Source: Roseivirga sp. BDSF3-8
GTDB taxonomy: Bacteria > Bacteroidota > Bacteroidia > Cytophagales > Cyclobacteriaceae
Length of the DNA: 64,000 nucleotides
Assembly: GCF_041449215.1 (NCBI RefSeq)
Contig: NZ_JBGNFV010000001.1
Coordinates: 2,676,001 to 2,740,000, forward strand
Direction of reading: 5' to 3'
In this document: piece by piece, positions 36,755-46,482 of the stretch
Layout of the letters: every line of letters starts with the position of its first letter
Position numbering within the stretch: the first letter of the stretch is position 1
The notes under the pieces: generated by a model
The model's database searches: none
What the model was told of the DNA's origin: nothing
What the model saw: the letters and a program-made list of their open reading frames with translations, nothing else
Position numbers and translations under genes: made by a program

Positions 36755-37352
36755 CTCAAATAGCCCAATTTGATGAAAGTTTATTAGGAATTTTGAACTG
36801 ACGAGTATTATTATCAATCCTATTACGTAATTATATTCCTAATAGGCAAAAATTTGCCTGGCCCTAAAGGTTAGGGGGTTCTCTATTAAAAAAACGCGTG
36901 TATCTATCATGCACCTGAAAGCCGTAGAAAAAAATGTACTGAAAATTCAAAGTCCACCTTCCCAAACTCAAAACTTTCACTTTTCAATAGGATTCAGATT
37001 GCGTTTAGTGCAATCAGCTAGATGTAGAATTGTAACACAATCCGGAAATTTCGTCCTTTCGCCCCGATGTCGCAGGTCTTCAATTGTATCACAGGAAACT
37101 CGTAATAAACAGGGTGGGGCCAAACTAAGAAAAAGAATTAATTAGATGCGTTAAGCCAAAGGCTCATAGCCTAAGTGCATCTTATGCTAGGTCAATCACT
37201 CTGAAAAAATTAGTACTATAATAGAGTTTAAAAACACAGACCACCATTAGTGCCAGCGCCTCGCTGGCACCTCGCTCCTTAGAGCGTCATTCCGCACCGG
37301 AGCAGATAAATACTCTTACCAAAGGCTTGTGTCATCTACCCTTCGCCATGGT
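36755..37352. other. Gene-free cluster boundary with short palindromes
   Basis: About 600 bp without a convincing gene. It holds small inverted repeats at 36844-36859 (AGGCAAA/TTTGCCT), 36862-36876 (CCCTAA/TTAGGG) and a perfect 9-bp stem at 37250-37270 (GTGCCAGCG/CGCTGGCAC). None is followed by a clear T-run, so I cannot name the terminator of the cluster. No tRNA, att-type direct repeat or transposase is seen. Confidence 0.6.
37250..37270. repeat. Perfect 9-bp inverted repeat with 3-nt loop
   Basis: GTGCCAGCG and CGCTGGCAC are separated by CCT. GC-rich and stable as RNA on either strand, but without a following T-run. Confidence 0.7.
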
Positions 37353-37370
37353 CCCCGTCATGCGACGGGG
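37353..37370. repeat. CCCCGTC palindrome, copy 1
   Basis: CCCCGTC and GACGGGG separated by four bases. It lies just beyond the tmRNA terminator. The terminator plus palindrome together match the arrangement at 49041-49100 after the tRNA-Val genes. Confidence 0.75.
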
Positions 37371-37381
37371 GCTGGTGCATG

Positions 37382-37415
37382 AAAAAAGCCGACCCTCTTT
37401 CGAGAATCGGCTTTT
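37382..37415 (-). terminator. Rho-independent terminator of ssrA
   Basis: Read on the minus strand: a 12-bp stem starting AAGCCGATTCTC with a GAAA tetraloop, then a run of six T. It begins 9 bp after the 3' end of tmRNA. Confidence 0.9.
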
Positions 37416-37423
37416 ATTGTTAG

Positions 37424-37827
37424 TGGAGTCGGCGGGAATCGAACCCGCGTCCGGATAAGGAAACCACTATGCTTTCTACATGCTTAGTTGCCTTTAAATT
37501 GTCGGGGAGGGCTGACTGGCAACCGGTCTACCGTTCCCTTATCTGCTGAGTTTTCGCCACAGACTAGCAGCATTGCCTGTGACTAGATCCGTCGATTCGA
37601 CACCCCAGGATCCAGACGGACAGATCAGCGTCTGGCGGGATGTGGCCCGGGAGCGTTGTTACGCTCGACCGTTTAAGCCTGTAATCTTGCTATAAAGCTA
37701 AGATTAGGCAGCCATGGCGTAATTAGATTCGCCAATTATGGTTTGAGAGTTTTTGATACGGATAATACTCACAACATCCGGCATGCTTACATGCGACCTG
37801 CACTTACCGTCAAAACCGGTCGACCCC
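37424..37827 (-). ncRNA. ssrA: tmRNA (SsrA)
   Basis: About 404 nt. The 5' end GGGGTCG pairs with CGACTCC at the 3' end to form the tRNA-like acceptor stem (one G-U pair), and the T arm GCGGGTTCGATTCCCGC lies just before it. CCA is not encoded. An internal tag frame encodes GESNYAMAA followed by TAA. With SmpB, tmRNA frees stalled ribosomes and marks the unfinished protein for proteolysis. The flanking terminator and upstream promoter agree with this orientation. Confidence 0.96.
37704..37733 (-). other. tmRNA tag-peptide reading frame (GESNYAMAA)
   Basis: Nine codons, GGC to GCC, then TAA on the minus strand within tmRNA. The YAMAA/YALAA-type ending is typical of bacterial proteolysis tags; the GE/GEN-type start is common in Bacteroidota. 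Confidence 0.93.
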
Positions 37828-37845
37828 AGGTCTCAGTAGAATCTA

Positions 37846-37876
37846 CAAAGTAAGGGGGTTTTAAGTTCACCTGCAA
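37846..37876 (-). promoter_or_regulatory. Probable ssrA promoter
   Basis: Minus strand: TTG, 20 bp, then TTACTTTG, a one-mismatch form of the Bacteroidota -7 element TAnnTTTG, 18 nt before the mature tmRNA 5' end. A short 5' leader would be removed by RNase P. Confidence 0.55.
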
Positions 37877-37909
37877 GTGTTAAGGGCTTCACGTTCATTC
37901 TATTTCTTT

Positions 37910-37917
37910 TATATTTG
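37910..37917 (+). promoter_or_regulatory. -7 promoter element TATATTTG
   Basis: Matches TAnnTTTG exactly and ends 8 bp before the ATG at 37926, so the transcript would have almost no leader. The -33 element is weak (CTTC in place of TTTG). Confidence 0.5.
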
Positions 37918-37925
37918 CCCCGAAT

Positions 37926-38732
37926 ATGAAAACCCTGTTTTATCTACTTACGTGGGGCGTTTGCCTCTTTATCGCTATTCCGGCTACCGCACAGATACTT
38001 AATGTGGAAAAGGACCGCCTGGAAGGGGACAGTACAGACTACTTTCTGGGTGCCGTAGGCCTGCAACTGAATCTGAACAACCGGGCCTCTACGCCTGAGA
38101 AGGAGATCGTGTTTACCCAATTTAAAGTGGCGGCTAACGCTGCGTATATCGGGGATAACCATGACTACATATTGCTGGGTGACCTGGATTATAACACAGT
38201 GACGGATGGTCCCCTTATCAGTACCGGCTACGGCCACTACCGGGTGCACTGGCTGAAGAAGCATACGTTAAGCTACGAGACCTTTACCCAGTTTCAGTAT
38301 GACCAAGGGCGGGGGCTTGAGCTTCGCTACCTGGTAGGGGGCGGCGTAAGGCTGAGCCTGGTGGATAATAAAAATACCAGTTTGCACCTGGGAGTGGGAG
38401 GCATGTATGAATATGAGCGGTGGGAGGTACCTGAGAGTGAGCCGCGCTTTACTATTACCAAAAACCTGCTGAAGAGCAGCAACTATCTCAGCTACAGACA
38501 AAAAATCAGCAAGACCACCGACTTTAACATGATCACCTACTACCAGGTGGGCTATGATCCTGAAGATAATATTTACCGTAACCGCGTGAGCGGTGAGGCT
38601 AACCTGATCCTGAAGATATCTGAAAAGCTAAACTTTACTACTTCCTTTACCTGTGGCTACGATCAGAATCCGGTGGTAGACATCCGCAAGTTTGTATACG
38701 AGCTTACTAACGGCATACAGTTCAGGCTATAA
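37926..38732 (+). CDS. DUF481-like outer-membrane beta-barrel protein
   Basis: 268 aa with a signal peptide (residues ~1-22, ending ATAQ). The rest is a run of alternating beta strands ending in a C-terminal aromatic/Arg/Leu strand (GIQFRL), as in DUF481 (YdiY-like) barrels. Probably folds into the outer membrane; no substrate is known. It stands alone, divergent from ssrA, and is not part of the upstream cluster. Confidence 0.72.
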   Translation: MKTLFYLLTWGVCLFIAIPATAQILNVEKDRLEGDSTDYFLGAVGLQLNLNNRASTPEKEIVFTQFKVAANAAYIGDNHDYILLGDLDYNTVTDGPLISTGYGHYRVHWLKKHTLSYETFTQFQYDQGRGLELRYLVGGGVRLSLVDNKNTSLHLGVGGMYEYERWEVPESEPRFTITKNLLKSSNYLSYRQKISKTTDFNMITYYQVGYDPEDNIYRNRVSGEANLILKISEKLNFTTSFTCGYDQNPVVDIRKFVYELTNGIQFRL

Positions 38733-38880
38733 CACAGGTTTGCGGGGCTATGCCGGCTCCATTTCTACTTATAAGGAGTGATGTAGTCCGGATAAAGCCG
38801 TTTAAGGCTTTTTTAACATAAATTAAGAGGGGGAATCCTTCAGGATTTACTAATTTCGCCAGGAATAACGTACCAATAAC

Positions 38881-41844
38881 ATGTCAAAATACCGGCAGAT
38901 CAATAACCTTACGGGGTGGATCGTATTCGCTATTGCCACGATTGTTTATACTTTATCTGTAGAACCTACCGCCAGTTACTGGGATTGCGGCGAGTTTATT
39001 GCCTGCGCCTTTAAGCTGCAGGTGCCACACCCTCCGGGGGCTCCCTTCTTTCTGATGATGGGCCGTATGTTCTCCCTGTTCGCCCCTGATCTGGACTCGG
39101 TGGCGCTCATGATCAACATGATGTCGGTACTCGCCAGTGGCTTTACCATTCTTTTCCTGTTCTGGTCCATCACTCTGATCGGCCGCAAACTGGTAGGGAT
39201 TAAAGATTTTGCCCAGGCCACTACCGGTCAGACCTACGCGCTTATGGGAGCCGGTGTCATTGGTGCCCTTGCCTATACTTTCTCAGATACTTTCTGGTTC
39301 TCTGCCGTAGAGGCGGAAGTATACGCGATGTCTTCATTCTTCACTGCTTTTGTGTTCTGGGCGATTCTCCGCTGGGAAGTAGTGGAAAATGAAAGCCAGG
39401 CAAACAAGTGGCTTATCCTTATTGCTTATATGATCGGCCTTAGTGTGGGGGTACACCTGCTAAACCTGGTGACGCTGCCTGCCCTGGCGATGATCTACTA
39501 CTTTAAGCGCCACACGTTTAGCTGGCCCGGTCTTATTGCCGCGCTGGCCATCAGCGGTGCCATGGTTATCTTTATCATGTCCGGCATCATTACCGGCCTG
39601 CCTGGCCTGGCTGGTGACATGGAGATATTCTTTGTGAACAGCCTTGGCCTGCCGTTTGGCTCCGGAGTAATCTTATTTATACTCCTGCTGGTAGGGGCAT
39701 TGGTTTACGGTATTTACATCACCCAGGCAAAAGGCCTGGTTACCTGGAACACCCTGCTGCTTGGCTTTGCCTTTATCCTTATTGGCGACATGAGTTATGC
39801 CATGGCCGTGATCCGCAGTAACCTGAATCCGCCGATTGATCAGAATAACCCTGAAAACATTATCAGCTACCTGTCTTACCTGCGCCGTGAGCAATATGGT
39901 GACAGGCCGCTCTTTTTCGGCCCCTACTATACGGCGGAGATTGTGGAGCGTGAAGAGGGACGCGATGTGTATGTAAAAGGCGAAGAGAAGTACGAAGTAG
40001 CTTACTCGCGCCCTGAATATAAGTATGACCCTAAGCAAAGCACAATCCTGCCTCGTATATACAGCGATGCTGAGAACCACGTGCAGGCATACCAGTCTAC
40101 GCTTGGCCTCAGAGATGGGGAGGTTCCCGGCTTCGGGGACAACCTGCGCTTCATGTTCAAGCACCAGATAGGGCACATGTACCTGCGCTACTTTATGTGG
40201 AACTTTGCCGGAAGGGCAAGCGACCAGCAGGATGCAGGCTGGCTAAGCCCTGCAGCGGCCTTTGAGGATGTGCCTGACGAACTGGCTGAAAACAAGGCGC
40301 GCAATAACTACTTCATGCTGCCCCTGATACTGGGGCTGGTGGGACTTTTCTTTCACCTGAAAAGGGACGAGAAAAGCTTTGCGGTTGTAGCCATGCTCTT
40401 CTTCCTTACAGGTGTGGCGCTGGTGCTGTACCTGAACTCGCCCCCAATTGAACCGCGGGAACGTGACTATATTTACGCAGGTAGCTTCTACGTATTTGCC
40501 ATATGGATAGGCTTTGGCGTGCTGGCTATCTGGAACCTGATCCGCAAGACAGGAGAGAAACCTGCTGCCATCGGTGCTACGGCTGTGTGTTTAGTGGTGC
40601 CGGTGATCATGGCCACGGAAAACTGGAACGATCACGACCGCAGTGGCCGCTTCTTCTCAGTGGACCAGGCTAAAAACTACCTGGCCTCTACGGCTGATCA
40701 GGCGATCCTCTTTACAGGTGGTGATAATGACACCTTCCCTCTCTGGTACATGCAGGATGTGGAAGGCTACCGTACGGATGCGCGTGTGATAGTGGGTACC
40801 TACTATAATACTGACTGGTACATCCAGCAGACCATGCAGCAGATGCAGGACAGCCCTCCGTTCCCCTATACGCTAAGCTATGAACACTATGCACCGGGGG
40901 TAAACGACTTCGTGCTGGTAAGGGAAAATCCCAAGCTGGCAGCCGGTATCAATGCAGAGCAGTACCTTAAGCTTGTAAAAGAGGGTAGTGACTTTATCAA
41001 GCAGCGTGCACCCGGGCAAGGCGAATACACCATCCTGCCGAGCCGTAAACTTTACATCAACGTAAATAAAGATAAGCTCATAGAGAACGGTATTGTGTCG
41101 CCTAAACTTCGCGATAAGATAGTAGACCGTATTGAATTTGAAGCCAAAGGCGGGGCGCTATACAAAAAAGACCTGGCCCTGCTGGATCTTATTGTAACTA
41201 ATAATGCACAAGGCTGGACGCGCCCTATCTACTTTACCAATACCTCACGTATGGGACTTTCCTATACGCTGGAGGATTACCTGGTACAGGAAGGTAATGC
41301 CTACCGCCTGCTACCGGTGAAGAATGACAGGCCTAATACGGATATGGTGGATACAGAGCGCATGTATGATAACATGATGAACAAGTTTGCCTTCCGCAAT
41401 CTGAACGACCCCGGTGCCTACTATAATGACGACTACATGAAGTCGGTTGCCAATAACCGGACAAGCTTCAATGAACTGGCGGCCGCGCTGATCAATGAGG
41501 GTGACTCAGCCAGGGCAAAAGAGGTGCTGAACTACAGCCTCGAGGTGATGCCTGATAAGGCGGTACACTATGATCTCTCTACTGTTGAGACGGTAAGACT
41601 TCTTTTCAGACTGGGAGAAAATGAGATGGCCAATGAGATCGCTCGTACCTATGGTGACCGCCTCATAGACATGCTGGAATACAACCTGGACAACGGAGAC
41701 CTGGGAATGGTAACTCAGAGCTACCTGTACTACTTCGACAGGCTTATAAGGTCTCTGGCTGCCAGTGGTAATGATGAGCTGGTAAAGAGCTACAGCGAAG
41801 AAATGGACCGCATTTACGGCAAGTTTCAGAATACACGCCGCTAA
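38881..41844 (+). CDS. DUF2723 family membrane protein (TMEM260-like glycosyltransferase family)
   Basis: 987 aa. The N-terminal half has about 10-12 membrane helices with the family signature near the start (PTASYWDCGEFIA, then HPPGAPFFLM). The C-terminal half is soluble, with TPR-like helices near the end. DUF2723 proteins are common in Bacteroidota; the human relative TMEM260 is reported as a protein O-mannosyltransferase, so a C-type (dolichol-sugar-like) glycosyltransferase role is plausible but unproven here. Monocistronic, followed by a strong terminator. Confidence 0.82.
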   Translation: MSKYRQINNLTGWIVFAIATIVYTLSVEPTASYWDCGEFIACAFKLQVPHPPGAPFFLMMGRMFSLFAPDLDSVALMINMMSVLASGFTILFLFWSITLIGRKLVGIKDFAQATTGQTYALMGAGVIGALAYTFSDTFWFSAVEAEVYAMSSFFTAFVFWAILRWEVVENESQANKWLILIAYMIGLSVGVHLLNLVTLPALAMIYYFKRHTFSWPGLIAALAISGAMVIFIMSGIITGLPGLAGDMEIFFVNSLGLPFGSGVILFILLLVGALVYGIYITQAKGLVTWNTLLLGFAFILIGDMSYAMAVIRSNLNPPIDQNNPENIISYLSYLRREQYGDRPLFFGPYYTAEIVEREEGRDVYVKGEEKYEVAYSRPEYKYDPKQSTILPRIYSDAENHVQAYQSTLGLRDGEVPGFGDNLRFMFKHQIGHMYLRYFMWNFAGRASDQQDAGWLSPAAAFEDVPDELAENKARNNYFMLPLILGLVGLFFHLKRDEKSFAVVAMLFFLTGVALVLYLNSPPIEPRERDYIYAGSFYVFAIWIGFGVLAIWNLIRKTGEKPAAIGATAVCLVVPVIMATENWNDHDRSGRFFSVDQAKNYLASTADQAILFTGGDNDTFPLWYMQDVEGYRTDARVIVGTYYNTDWYIQQTMQQMQDSPPFPYTLSYEHYAPGVNDFVLVRENPKLAAGINAEQYLKLVKEGSDFIKQRAPGQGEYTILPSRKLYINVNKDKLIENGIVSPKLRDKIVDRIEFEAKGGALYKKDLALLDLIVTNNAQGWTRPIYFTNTSRMGLSYTLEDYLVQEGNAYRLLPVKNDRPNTDMVDTERMYDNMMNKFAFRNLNDPGAYYNDDYMKSVANNRTSFNELAAALINEGDSARAKEVLNYSLEVMPDKAVHYDLSTVETVRLLFRLGENEMANEIARTYGDRLIDMLEYNLDNGDLGMVTQSYLYYFDRLIRSLAASGNDELVKSYSEEMDRIYGKFQNTRR

Positions 41845-41862
41845 AAAGGCTTTGTACATATA

Positions 41863-41899
41863 AAAAGGGCTGGTAGTTTTCGTAACTGCCAGCCCTTTT
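41863..41899. terminator. Bidirectional terminator between convergent genes
   Basis: A 16-bp stem (AAAAGGGCTGGTAGTT with its complement, one T-G pair) around a 5-nt loop, with A-run and T-run on the two sides. It can serve the DUF2723 gene and the convergent methyltransferase gene. Confidence 0.88.
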
Positions 41900-41949
41900 C
41901 TGTTTTATTTCTACACCTGCCTTTACAGGACTCCCTCCTATGAGGTGAA

Positions 41950-42726
41950 TCAGCTCTTATGTAAAATGTAAAAGAGATCGAGTGCCTTATCCGGTTTTTC
42001 CGTCAGGTAATAATCCTTGTGTGTAATGCTCATCACCAGGCTGTCATCAGAAGACTTGAGCTTGTTACGGTTCATTCGGTTCAATATCTCATAAGGTACC
42101 CGCAGAAAGGGGGCCGGTAGGCGGTATTGCAGGTTAAACACATCCCAGCGGGTAATTTTGCGTACACTGCGGCGGTTTAGCTCATGGTATTGCATCACTT
42201 TATTATTTCCTGCAATGCCCATGGCCTCCACTTTGTCAAAAATGCCGTTTGCAAGGGCTTTAAGCTGCTCCGGTGTATACTCGCGCTCATGCCATGGGTT
42301 ACGGGTGAGTGTCTGGCGGATGTTGGGGGTGGAAATAATAGCAAAGCCCCCCGGTTTCAACACACGGTATATTTCTTCCAGAAAACGACGATCGTCTTTG
42401 ATATGCTCAATCACCTGGAAGCTCACGACGCGGTCGTAAGCGTTATCTTCAATGCCTGTGAAGGGGGGCACCACCGCCTGCCGAAAGGATACGTTGTCAT
42501 ATTTTTTGCTAAGCCGCTCGATCAGCGTCGTGATCTTGTCCAGTGCCGTATAGGTACGCACCTTTGGGGAGAGCAGCTCCACGCCGCGGCCTTCACCACA
42601 GCCTACTTCCAGCAGGTCACCCGCTACGCGGTCCTCTGCCACATAGTATGCTTTTAACAATCGCTGGTGGATGGGGTTGTCAGCAGGTAGCTTGTCAGAC
42701 GTTATTTCAGTTGTATAAATTGCCAT
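41950..42726 (-). CDS. Class I SAM-dependent methyltransferase
   Basis: 258 aa. Motif I is LLEVGCGEGRGVELL (near residues 38-52) and the later core is SFQVIEHIKDDRRFLEEIYRVLKPGG, typical of Methyltransf_11/UbiE-like enzymes. The substrate is not evident. It is convergent with the DUF2723 gene and divergent from the GWxTD gene. No quinone or lipid pathway genes are nearby to fix its role. Confidence 0.85.
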   Translation of the reverse strand: MAIYTTEITSDKLPADNPIHQRLLKAYYVAEDRVAGDLLEVGCGEGRGVELLSPKVRTYTALDKITTLIERLSKKYDNVSFRQAVVPPFTGIEDNAYDRVVSFQVIEHIKDDRRFLEEIYRVLKPGGFAIISTPNIRQTLTRNPWHEREYTPEQLKALANGIFDKVEAMGIAGNNKVMQYHELNRRSVRKITRWDVFNLQYRLPAPFLRVPYEILNRMNRNKLKSSDDSLVMSITHKDYYLTEKPDKALDLFYILHKS

Positions 42727-42837
42727 TAGCGCCTTTTTTCCTGAAAATGAATATCAAAAGTACGGGAAAATTTCAAATATCGTTTTCCTAGTGAGCCGAA
42801 ATCCATATTTTAATAGCCGTTCATTTTTACCTTATTT

Positions 42838-44046
42838 ATGATTACCAGGTCAATTTCCTGTTTTTTATTAGTCTGTATCACTTCAGTGGCCGCCCTGGGC
42901 GTTCAGCCATCACAGATCAATCTGAAGGAACGGTACAATCCCGACAGGCATATCAGCATTAGCCACCGCGTACTGGACAATGGGGATAGTCTTGAGATAT
43001 GGATGGAGGTATTACTCCACCGCAGAGGGGAGGACCTCAGCTACTATACTCTGATGCAGGAGGAACTCAGTGACTATTCTCAAAATATCACTTTTACTGA
43101 TACAGTTGATATCAGTACCATTACTCACACCGCCACCGAAAACCGCCACGTGCTGCGGTGGTCTGTACCAAAAGCCGATGCCCCGGCGCTGCTCTTTTTC
43201 ATATTTGACCATAAGAGCCGGGAAACGAACTACTATCACGATATACTGCTGGATGAACGCTACGTAATCCTGCCCCCCTATGCCGTTTCCGATGAGCAGG
43301 GCATTCCTCTGTTTTCCTCATGGGTATCAAGTGGCCAGCCATTCGGGGTGATCGGGGCAGACACATCGGCCCTTCTGAGTACGCGTTATGCGTTTGATTC
43401 CCCCCCGGCCGACCCGCCCATGAAAACAGAACAGGACGAAGTGAGTGCGACCATGCAGATAGACTCTACATTTTCCCTTGATGTGAGTAGCACTCACACT
43501 CTCGATACAGAGGGCCTTTATTATTTCCGGAAAAAAGACAGTGGGGCTATGGGGGCCTCCCTGCTCGTGCAGGATCCTTACTTCCCCAGGGCCCGTACCA
43601 TAGAGGCTATCATTGGCCCGCTTATCTACATAAGCACCGCTATGGAACGTACTGCTCTGGTAGGGTCTCTTGACAAGAAACAGGCCCTGGATAATTTTCT
43701 TATGGATGCCACCCGTTCGCCGGAAAGGGGTAAGTGGCTCATGAAATACTATTTTCGCCAGGTGGCGGAGGCGAATGCGCTTTTCACCACCTACAAAGAA
43801 GGCTGGAAGACAGACCAGGGGATGGTATACACCCTTTATGGCCTGCCGGATGCTGTATACCGTACTGAAAAGGGCGAAGAATGGGTATATGAGAAAACTG
43901 AGGAGATGTCAAAAATCCGTTTTAACTTTGCCCGAATTAAAAACCCCTACACAAACCGGCACTTTGTGCTGCTGAGAAGCAAAAGTTACGAAAGGCCCTG
44001 GTTTACAAATGTTGACTTATGGAGGAAGGCCAGAAAGGACCTGTAA
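42838..44046 (+). CDS. GWxTD domain protein, exported
   Basis: 402 aa with an N-terminal signal peptide (ISCFLLVCITSVAALG). The C-terminal third contains GWKTDQGMVYTLYGLPD, the GWxTD signature of a family found mainly in Bacteroidota and relatives, followed by GEEWVYE. Function unknown; probably periplasmic. The end overlaps the start of the rRNA methylase gene by 28 bp. Confidence 0.85.
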   Translation: MITRSISCFLLVCITSVAALGVQPSQINLKERYNPDRHISISHRVLDNGDSLEIWMEVLLHRRGEDLSYYTLMQEELSDYSQNITFTDTVDISTITHTATENRHVLRWSVPKADAPALLFFIFDHKSRETNYYHDILLDERYVILPPYAVSDEQGIPLFSSWVSSGQPFGVIGADTSALLSTRYAFDSPPADPPMKTEQDEVSATMQIDSTFSLDVSSTHTLDTEGLYYFRKKDSGAMGASLLVQDPYFPRARTIEAIIGPLIYISTAMERTALVGSLDKKQALDNFLMDATRSPERGKWLMKYYFRQVAEANALFTTYKEGWKTDQGMVYTLYGLPDAVYRTEKGEEWVYEKTEEMSKIRFNFARIKNPYTNRHFVLLRSKSYERPWFTNVDLWRKARKDL

Positions 44047-44825
44047 AATACGGCGAGGAAGGCAATCGCAGAAAAAAGTACAAAGAGCCTGAAAATATGG
44101 TGTTCGGTACCCGCGCCGTGATGGAGTCTATAGAGGCGGGTAAGGAGGTGGATAAGCTCTTTGTGCAGAAAAATCTCAGCAATGACCTTATCAAAGAACT
44201 GATCCAGACGGCCAGGCGCTTCCATATACCCGTAAGTAAGGTGCCTGTAGAGAAGCTGAACCGCTTCACCCGCAAGAACCACCAGGGAGTGGTGGCCTTT
44301 TTGTCCGCCATCACCTATGCCTCACTTGATAACGTAATCGACAAAGCCTATGCCCGTGGGGATATGCCTCTGCTGGTAGTACTAGATCGCGTGACTGACA
44401 TACGTAATTTTGGTGCCATTGCCCGCTCTGCAGAGTGTGCGGGAGCCCATGCCCTTGTTATCCCTGCTAAGGGTAGCGCAGCGGTCAACAGTGATGCTGT
44501 TAAGACCAGTGCCGGCGCCCTCAATCACATACCCGTATGCAGGGTAGATAACCTGCGTCGTACGCTCATGTACCTGCAGGATACCGGCATTAAAGTAGTT
44601 GCCTGTACTGAAAAGGCCGATCACATGCTTTACGATGTCGACTTTACAGAGCCTGCGGCTATCCTTATGGGGTCCGAGGAAGACGGGATAGCTCCCGAGC
44701 TTATACAGCAGTCTTCTGATCATGTCAAAATTCCGCTTTCCGGGCAGATCGGCTCGCTTAATGTATCTGTAGCCACTGCCGTCAGCCTCTTTGAGGTAGT
44801 AAGGCAGCGCGGAGGCTACGAGTAA
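44019..44825 (+). CDS. rlmB: SpoU/TrmH-family RNA 2'-O-methyltransferase, RlmB type
   Basis: 268 aa. An N-terminal substrate-binding domain (from FGTRAVMESIEAG, residue ~28) is followed by the knotted SPOUT domain: motif 1 DRVTDIRNFGAIARSAE, motif 2 ILMGSEEDGI, motif 3 IPLSGQIGSLNVSVATAV. RlmB methylates G2251 of 23S rRNA; paralogues that act on other RNAs are hard to tell apart by sequence. The start at 44019 lies within the previous gene; a later start near 44097 (MVFGTRAV) is possible but would remove a basic N-terminal tail. Confidence 0.88.
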   Translation: MEEGQKGPVKYGEEGNRRKKYKEPENMVFGTRAVMESIEAGKEVDKLFVQKNLSNDLIKELIQTARRFHIPVSKVPVEKLNRFTRKNHQGVVAFLSAITYASLDNVIDKAYARGDMPLLVVLDRVTDIRNFGAIARSAECAGAHALVIPAKGSAAVNSDAVKTSAGALNHIPVCRVDNLRRTLMYLQDTGIKVVACTEKADHMLYDVDFTEPAAILMGSEEDGIAPELIQQSSDHVKIPLSGQIGSLNVSVATAVSLFEVVRQRGGYE

Positions 44826-46423
44826 GCCTGAAGGCCGAAGGACCTCCTGAGCACACCCACAAGGTACAGGCGGTCCTTTACCGGTATTTCCAAAATAGTG
44901 TACATGTAGTCCAGGTAGTTTTTTAATACAGGCCAAATGCCCGCTTCATCCGCCCCTTTCACAGTGTAGGTAAATAACTTATCGCTCCCATCCAGCGCAG
45001 ATAGTTCATCAGAGATAGCCGCCAGGCCATCTGCCCAGTGGTCGAACAATGTATTATCGAAGCGGATTTCCTTATCGCTTATAATTGCCTGCGTAAGCGC
45101 GAACAGGTCCGGATCGGCTTCATTCACATTACCCACCAATTCCTTCTGCAGTTTCTTTTTTTCATAGCCCCAGTCCTGCGGCCCCAGGTAACCATCCGGG
45201 TTTATTGCCTCCGGGTACCAACTGCTAAACAAGAAGGTAGTAAAATCATCAACCTGCTCAGAGCCTATGCCCATTTGCACACAGAAGACCGGAAAAAGAT
45301 AGGCCGCCTGGCTCAATGCCTTTTCATGCCACTTAGCTCCCGCATCCATTTGCTGCTTAAGCATGGCGGCAATGTCAGTCACAAGCCCAAAATACTTGTC
45401 TGCCACGCTTTTCGCTTCACTGCCTCCATATATCAGGTACATATGAGGTTCTGTGCTGTATATCACAGGCTTATCCGGCAAGGCAGCTTTAAAAATATCT
45501 GAAGGCCTGGTATCATTCGCTTCCGGTTTCGGTATTACAACCCCCAGCGACCCTTGTCCCTCTTCAAAAGCCTTCAGGTACATATCCGGGTACTTCTCCC
45601 TGATAGTCATAATTTTCGCAACAGATTTTTGCCCTGTGTCGGAAAAGTATACGCCGGGAGCTACTAATTGAATTGCCTCGGACTGAATTGTATCCTGCTC
45701 ATCCGGCGGCTCGTGCCCCTTTAGCATCGTATGGTATGACTTAACCCTGCCACCGAATTCATTCGTATGCGCCTCCGCAAGCCTCACCAGGTCGCTGAAA
45801 TCGCCTCTTTCGATTCCTGATTTGAGTGCCTCAGAAAGCTTTTTAGTGTAGTCCGGATAGACAGCATCCAGCGTACGGGTAGCCCATTTGCCCCCCATAG
45901 GCCACAGGTTGTGCCCCAGAAACAACAGGTTGTTCAGGCTGATAATGACCTGATTGGCTGTAAAAAATTTCTCTGGTGCAGGTTTATCTCCTTCCAGGTC
46001 TTCCAGCAGGTGGGTTATTTCTATCAGGTAGCGATAAAGCCTTCTTCGCTGCCCCTCTTGCGGCGGGCCCGACAGGTATACAGCCTCCGCCCATTCCTTA
46101 ATGTGCTTCAGGTAGTGATCCTTATCCTGCAGGATTATACCGGAGTGCAACATCGTAATGTAAGCTCCGCTGTTAAACATGGTCTTTTCCAGGAAATAGG
46201 CAGGCTTGTGATAGGGCATTTCGATCAGTTCCACCGTATGCCCCTCTATCTTTCTACCCGATATTTCAGGGACGTTCACCCGCTCCGTAAAGACCATCAG
46301 GTCGATATCCGAATCGCTCGTTTGCGTATTGGTGGCATAGCTACCGGCCAGCAGCACAGGCAGGCCCGCAAAATGCTTTTCGATCAGTGACGGGATAAAG
46401 GGTTGCATAGAGTCTGATTTCAT
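44816..46423 (-). CDS. Nucleotidyltransferase-domain protein next to a peptide precursor
   Basis: 535 aa. The N-terminus carries a polymerase-beta-type nucleotidyltransferase motif, GSYATNTQTSDSDIDLMVF (residues ~27-45), which keeps GS and DxD. The remaining ~430 residues are mostly helical and I do not recognise them. It lies 59 bp downstream of the 69-aa GG-leader peptide gene in the same direction, so the two may form an operon. It is not a LanB, radical SAM or YcaO enzyme by any motif I can see. Its 3' end overlaps the convergent rlmB gene by 10 bp. Confidence 0.7.
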   Translation of the reverse strand: MKSDSMQPFIPSLIEKHFAGLPVLLAGSYATNTQTSDSDIDLMVFTERVNVPEISGRKIEGHTVELIEMPYHKPAYFLEKTMFNSGAYITMLHSGIILQDKDHYLKHIKEWAEAVYLSGPPQEGQRRRLYRYLIEITHLLEDLEGDKPAPEKFFTANQVIISLNNLLFLGHNLWPMGGKWATRTLDAVYPDYTKKLSEALKSGIERGDFSDLVRLAEAHTNEFGGRVKSYHTMLKGHEPPDEQDTIQSEAIQLVAPGVYFSDTGQKSVAKIMTIREKYPDMYLKAFEEGQGSLGVVIPKPEANDTRPSDIFKAALPDKPVIYSTEPHMYLIYGGSEAKSVADKYFGLVTDIAAMLKQQMDAGAKWHEKALSQAAYLFPVFCVQMGIGSEQVDDFTTFLFSSWYPEAINPDGYLGPQDWGYEKKKLQKELVGNVNEADPDLFALTQAIISDKEIRFDNTLFDHWADGLAAISDELSALDGSDKLFTYTVKGADEAGIWPVLKNYLDYMYTILEIPVKDRLYLVGVLRRSFGLQAYS

Positions 46424-46482
46424 AGGTTCAAACGAAAAGAGCGACTCCCGGCCGCTCTATTTCTATATTTTCTATCGCCGGA

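Noticed and set aside
36909..37145. Open frame of 78 codons in the cluster boundary
   Set aside because: No recognisable motif, atypical composition and no start signal; treated as chance.
37250..37370. CRISPR-like repeats
   Set aside because: Only isolated palindromes with different sequences; no regular spacing and no cas genes.
44816..46423. LanB-type dehydratase for the Cys-rich peptide
   Set aside because: The N-terminus is a nucleotidyltransferase motif and I see no lantibiotic dehydratase signatures.
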